Virus record (IMG/VR): IMGVR_UViG_3300010883_000011 | Span: 1 to 64,000 of that record | Reading direction: 5' to 3' (one strand) | DNA from: a virus | Length of the DNA stretch: 64,000 bases | Shown here: in pieces, positions 60,844 to 64,000 of the stretch | Numbering within the stretch: the stretch's first letter is position 1 | How the letters are laid out: each line of letters begins with the position of its first letter | Translations under genes and position numbers: made by a program | Notes under the pieces: model-generated | The model's input: the letters and a program-made list of their open reading frames with translations, nothing else | Told to the model about the DNA's origin: nothing | The model's database searches: none

Positions 60844-61102
60844 AGATATGGACTACTTTGACCCAGACGCAAGCCCGGCAAGGATGGTTACTATCAAGCA
60901 GGGCACTGTGATTGAACAGGTGCCGTTGAGTAGCCTGACTCACGCCGAAATGGGCGCCTATGAACGAGAGGGAAGGGCTCATGCTGGCAATGCCCGCCCC
61001 GTAGCGTTTCGATGGGATGGTCATGTTCGGATAGCTTCAACGATTGTTGATCTTGAACCGGTTTCTCGTTCGTCCATATCCGCTGGAGTGGTTAGACATT
61101 AG
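60824..61102 (+). CDS. Hypothetical protein, 92 aa
   Basis: Starts at GTG 60824 with AAGGA eight bases upstream and overlaps the preceding gene by 20 bases. An alternative ATG at 60848 gives a shorter form. Beta-type pattern (MVTIKQGTVIEQVPLSSL). No family recognised. Confidence 0.55.
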   Translation: MKHRVIRDMDYFDPDASPARMVTIKQGTVIEQVPLSSLTHAEMGAYEREGRAHAGNARPVAFRWDGHVRIASTIVDLEPVSRSSISAGVVRH

Positions 61103-61132
61103 CACCGCGAAACGAGTCCCAGGAGGACCTAA

Positions 61133-61387
61133 GTGGCGAATTGTAGACTGTATAAACTTGACGCAAGAGATCTGGATCGCGCAGTAGACGATCCAGCGTT
61201 GACCGCTATTCTTAGGCAGGGCTGGTCAGTAGTTGCTCCAGTTGCCTTAGAGGACAAAGGAGTGGTGTCGGTCGCGCTGATCTTGGCACCACCGCCCCCA
61301 TTGGATTGGAAGAGAGGGCTTCTGCTCGGACTCTCTGTAGCTATAGGCTCGTTGGTTGGTGGATTCCTTCATGGGGTTCTCTTGTGA
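61133..61387 (+). CDS. Small membrane-anchored protein, 84 aa
   Basis: Starts at GTG 61133 with AGGAGG six bases upstream. After a soluble N-terminal domain (ILRQGWSVVAPVALEDKG) and PPPP is a C-terminal hydrophobic helix ([23 protein letters not shown]). It overlaps QueE by four bases, so the two are coupled. Function unknown. Confidence 0.65.
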   Translation: MANCRLYKLDARDLDRAVDDPALTAILRQGWSVVAPVALEDKGVVSVALILAPPPPLDWKRGLLLGLSVAIGSLVGGFLHGVLL

Positions 61388-62055
61388 TTATCAAAGAGAT
61401 CTTTCCCACGCTCCAGGGGGAGGGTAGCAAGGCTGGTCGGCCTGCTGTCTTCATTCGGTTGGCTGGCTGCAATCTGTGGTCTGGAAAGGAAGCGGGGCGT
61501 TCTACAGGGAAAGGCACTTGTGCGTTGTGGTGTGACACAGACTTCGTCGGCGGAACCAAATACAACACTCAAGAACTTTGGGAAACGGTGAATAATCTGA
61601 TGCAGGGATGGGCCGCCCCATTCGTTGTCATCACGGGCGGGGAGCCAGGGCTACAGCTTCAAAAACCCGAAAACCGCGAAACCGTTACCTTCCTTCTTGA
61701 ACGTGATGTTGCCGTCGCTGTGGAAACCAATGGCACGATATCATGTGTCGCTTTCGATCTCTTGATGGACTTTCCTAACGGACACCTCACTGTCAGCCCA
61801 AAGATGTTGGGCAACGATATCGAAAGCCTCCACCATATCGTTCAGCGTCGCGGTACAGATCTCAAAGTGGTCGTTCCGAGTGAAGCGGCCCTGCATCTTT
61901 CTGAAATGGATACCTGGGACTTTGAACACAAGTACATCCAACCGCTGGACATAGGGGACACCGGAAGCGAGGCTTTGCCATCGTGCATGGGTGTCGCACA
62001 GGGTCTTGGGTGGTCTGTGTCGGTACAAACACACAAACTGATAGGTCTACCATGA
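61384..62055 (+). CDS. queE: QueE, 7-carboxy-7-deazaguanine synthase
   Basis: A 223-residue radical SAM enzyme starting at GTG 61384, which overlaps the preceding stop. The N-terminal IFPTLQGEG and [14 protein letters not shown] and the later [13 protein letters not shown] and ETNGT segments are those of QueE. It rearranges 6-carboxytetrahydropterin into 7-carboxy-7-deazaguanine, the ring-forming step of preQ0 synthesis. The cluster Cys are C29, C46 and C50, giving CX16CX3C instead of the CX14CX2C I know from related enzymes. Overlaps folE by four bases. Confidence 0.9.
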   Translation: MIIKEIFPTLQGEGSKAGRPAVFIRLAGCNLWSGKEAGRSTGKGTCALWCDTDFVGGTKYNTQELWETVNNLMQGWAAPFVVITGGEPGLQLQKPENRETVTFLLERDVAVAVETNGTISCVAFDLLMDFPNGHLTVSPKMLGNDIESLHHIVQRRGTDLKVVVPSEAALHLSEMDTWDFEHKYIQPLDIGDTGSEALPSCMGVAQGLGWSVSVQTHKLIGLP

Positions 62056-62636
62056 ACGAGAAACCTTCAAGAGAAGCAGCAGAAGAAGCAGTCAGAACCC
62101 TCCTGCGGTACGCAGGCGACAACCCAGACAGGGAGGGGCTGGCCGGGACACCGGGCCGGGTGGTACGCGGCTATGACGAATGGTTCGGCGGGTACCGCCA
62201 AGACCCTGTGTCGCTGATGTCTACCACCTTCGAAGAAATCGAAGGGTATGACGAGATCGTCGCTCTACGAGACATTCGGCTGGAGTCCCATTGTGAACAC
62301 CACATGGTTCCGATCATTGGCAAGGTTCATGTTGCGTACCTACCGACCAATCGGGTCGTTGGCATTTCCAAGCTGGCGCGGGTGGTAGAGGCGTATGGAA
62401 AACGTCTTCAGATACAAGAGGTCTTGACAACCCAAATCGCCGACGCAATCGAGGAAGCTCTTGAGCCACGGGGGGTGGCGGTCGTCATTGAAGCATCGCA
62501 CATGTGCATGTCCACTCGGGGCGTCAGAAAGCACGGCGTGTCAATGTGGACTTCGGCTATGCGTGGCGTGTTCAGAGATAAACCAGAAGCCCGCCAGGAG
62601 GTTCTTTCTCTTCTTGGCGTCAGCCGATTGCGCTAA
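62052..62636 (+). CDS. folE: FolE, GTP cyclohydrolase I
   Basis: A 194-residue enzyme beginning ATG 62052, overlapping the queE stop. [19 protein letters not shown] and [10 protein letters not shown] carry the zinc ligands of GTP cyclohydrolase [11 protein letters not shown] and [19 protein letters not shown] are also typical. It converts GTP into dihydroneopterin triphosphate, the precursor for both folate and deazaguanines. The genome setting shows the deazaguanine use. Confidence 0.95.
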   Translation: MNEKPSREAAEEAVRTLLRYAGDNPDREGLAGTPGRVVRGYDEWFGGYRQDPVSLMSTTFEEIEGYDEIVALRDIRLESHCEHHMVPIIGKVHVAYLPTNRVVGISKLARVVEAYGKRLQIQEVLTTQIADAIEEALEPRGVAVVIEASHMCMSTRGVRKHGVSMWTSAMRGVFRDKPEARQEVLSLLGVSRLR

Positions 62637-62660
62637 CCCCTACGCCACACTGGAGAACTT

Positions 62661-63404
62661 ATGGCACTTAGTATGGGACATATAGACAACCAACACGAAT
62701 CAGATCCTCGCTCCAAGCGAGCGATTGTTCTGCTGTCGGGTGGGCAGGACTCCACCACCTGTCTGTATTGGGCGCTGGATCGGTTTGAAACGGTACATGC
62801 ACTCTCAATCAACTACGGACAGAAACACCACATCGAAAACGATGCCGCGAAGAAGATCGCTGAGATGGCAAACGTGTCGTTGGAGATTCTGGATCTGCCC
62901 CGCCTTCTGGTTGGTACCAGCCCGCTTGTGAGTGATAATGAGCTTGGCAAATACGACAACGCAGAGGAGCTACCGGGGGGGATTGAGCCAACCTTTGTCC
63001 CAGGACGCAACGCCCTGTTCCTCGTCATTGCCGCCAACCGCGCCATGGCAAAGGGCGCACGGCATATCGTGACGGGCGTGTGCGAAGAAGACTATGGGGG
63101 CTATCCGGACTGCCGACAGGTCTTCATCACTTCAATGCAGAAGTCTATCGGGCTCGCCATGACTTCCAATGAAGCAGAGCTTGAGATCCATACACCGCTC
63201 ATGTCCCTCAACAAGAAAGCCACCGTCTTTATGGCGCAGCGGTTCGACGGCTGCATGGACGCCATAGCGTGGTCGCATACCTGCTATGAGGGGTCGTGCC
63301 CGCCGTGTGGTGAGTGCCATGCGTGCATTCTACGCTCAAGAGGGTTTGAGCAGGCCGGGGTAGCAGATCCGCTTGTCGAACGATGCGAGGCCACAAATGT
63401 CTGA
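62661..63404 (+). CDS. queC: QueC, preQ0 synthase
   Basis: A 247-residue enzyme of the ATP pyrophosphatase type. SGGQDSTTCLYWA is the PP-loop near residue 27, GQKHHIEN and FVPGRNALFL are typical, and SCPPCGECHACILR carries the zinc Cys. It turns 7-carboxy-7-deazaguanine and ammonia into preQ0 with ATP. GGAG lies six bases before the ATG. It overlaps a membrane microprotein that leads to the DpdA-like gene. Confidence 0.95.
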   Translation: MALSMGHIDNQHESDPRSKRAIVLLSGGQDSTTCLYWALDRFETVHALSINYGQKHHIENDAAKKIAEMANVSLEILDLPRLLVGTSPLVSDNELGKYDNAEELPGGIEPTFVPGRNALFLVIAANRAMAKGARHIVTGVCEEDYGGYPDCRQVFITSMQKSIGLAMTSNEAELEIHTPLMSLNKKATVFMAQRFDGCMDAIAWSHTCYEGSCPPCGECHACILRSRGFEQAGVADPLVERCEATNV

Positions 63405-63531
63405 AAAGATGAACGTCAATGAAGCGATGAGTGGTTGCCTAATGCTCTGCGCCAGCGCCAGCATCATGTTGCTGGGGATTGGAGGATTCGTTTTCCTTCT
63501 GTCCAAGTCTGGTTGTATTGGTGCCGGGTAG
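63397..63531 (+). CDS. Membrane microprotein, 44 aa
   Basis: ATG 63397 overlaps the queC stop. A short polar start is followed by one long hydrophobic stretch (LMLCASASIMLLGIGGFVFLL) and a brief KSGCIGAG tail. Wedged between queC and the transglycosylase gene. Function unknown. Confidence 0.5.
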   Translation: MSEKMNVNEAMSGCLMLCASASIMLLGIGGFVFLLSKSGCIGAG

Positions 63532-64000
63532 GTGGGGCTATACGCGCCAGCCAGGGATCGTGAGTTTGGTGTCTTGATGTCATTTCACTATTTCCAAAAG
63601 GACGATATCTCGCGCATGGTAAATGGTTGGCCGTGGCGACCTAAGATCTTCACGGACTCGGGCGGCTTCTCTGCCCATACGCAGGGGTGCGACGTAGACC
63701 TGCACGACTACGCCCGCTGGATACGCAAACACCAAGGCGTCATAGACCATTATGCGAATCTGGATGTGGTGTATGACTGGAGAAAGACTCTCCAGAACCA
63801 GCTTCGAATGGAACGGCTTGGCTTGAGGCCGATGCCCGTGCTTCACTTCCGGTCGCCTGTAGAGGAGATCGAGAGGTACAAGAGGCGTGGCTATGACTCC
63901 ATGTGCTTGGGGGGGCTTGTTCCCTACAACCTCTACATTAGCCGGGCCTTGGCCTCGCTTGCTGGCTCAAGAGATCCGGCAAGTCTTCCCAGGGCGGAGG
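63532..64000 (+). CDS. dpdA: DpdA-like 7-deazaguanine DNA transglycosylase (partial)
   Basis: Runs off the window after 156 codons. FTDSGGFSA (Asp42 when counted from GTG 63532) matches the DSGGF motif of tRNA-guanine transglycosylases, and YANLDVVYD, NQLRMERLGLRPMPVLHF and MCLGGLVPYN are the DpdA-type continuation. DpdA swaps guanine in DNA for preQ0 or a derivative. The GTG 63532 start keeps a conserved first strand (LYAP...LMSFHYF); ATG 63577 is the alternative. Its placement behind queE, folE and queC supports the DNA role. Confidence 0.85.
   Translation, partial: MGLYAPARDREFGVLMSFHYFQKDDISRMVNGWPWRPKIFTDSGGFSAHTQGCDVDLHDYARWIRKHQGVIDHYANLDVVYDWRKTLQNQLRMERLGLRPMPVLHFRSPVEEIERYKRRGYDSMCLGGLVPYNLYISRALASLAGSRDPASLPRAE

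Noticed and set aside
61103-62660. PreQ1 or other riboswitch before the deazaguanine genes
   Set aside because: There is no untranslated leader of sufficient length: queE and folE starts overlap upstream stops, and only 24 bases separate folE from queC.
1-64000. tRNA genes, integrase, insertion sequences or attachment sites
   Set aside because: I looked for cloverleaf-like segments in the gaps, tyrosine or serine recombinase motifs and transposase motifs and saw none; a tRNA search tool could still find a divergent one.

Overview
The window is most of the genome of a tailed dsDNA bacteriophage, most likely a siphovirus. It has a complete head, neck and tail module with a very long tape measure gene and no sheath gene. 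Genes are packed tightly, with many 1-4 bp ATGA, GTGA or TAATG overlaps. Shine-Dalgarno sites of the AGGAGG type are common, so the host is a bacterium. Base composition looks moderately GC-rich by eye. I cannot name the host. No integrase, tRNA, CRISPR array or insertion sequence is visible. The window ends inside a gene, and no large terminase, replicative DNA polymerase or recognisable endolysin is present, so part of the genome lies outside.

Layout. (1) 1-356: a poly-G left edge that is probably a contig-end artefact, then a G/T-rich gap with a strong hairpin. (2) 357-12,569: a leftward arm of about 20 mostly unknown genes. They include a Cro-like DNA-binding protein, a sigma-factor-like protein, a 57-residue lipoprotein, and a RavA/ViaA-type MoxR ATPase plus VWA pair with a 429-residue neighbour. 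At least four promoters in this arm have sigma-70-like -35 and -10 boxes, and three of them carry a clear copy of one inverted-repeat operator in the spacer. (3) 12,570-12,872: divergent regulatory gap. (4) 12,873-45,865: rightward structural arm. It holds a portal fused to a MuF-like head domain, a protease-scaffold fusion, the major capsid protein, connectors, tail completion proteins, the tail tube, tail chaperones with a likely -1 frameshift, the tape measure and tail-tip proteins. It is interrupted by accessory genes: a sugar epimerase, a degenerate SGNH-like protein, a three-domain glycosyltransferase, an adenine methyltransferase, several zinc-ribbon proteins and two DUF2589 proteins. 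(5) 45,866-47,951: a leftward island with a CHC2-zinc primase-like protein. (6) 48,057-52,530: fibre and lectin-like receptor-binding proteins. (7) 52,694-59,891: replication and recombination genes (SF2 helicase, Cas4-like nuclease, Sak4-like ATPase, SSB-like protein, RuvC-like resolvase, primase-helicase). (8) 59,944-64,000: small unknown genes, then QueE, FolE, QueC, a membrane microprotein and the start of a DpdA-type transglycosylase.

How it works together. The last cluster should make the 7-deazaguanine precursor preQ0 and insert it into phage DNA, a known anti-restriction strategy; QueD is not in the window. With the adenine methyltransferase this gives two DNA-modification activities. 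The epimerase and glycosyltransferase suggest glycan decoration of the virion or host surface. The MoxR-VWA pair and the 429-residue gene look co-regulated through the shared operator and form the least understood module here.
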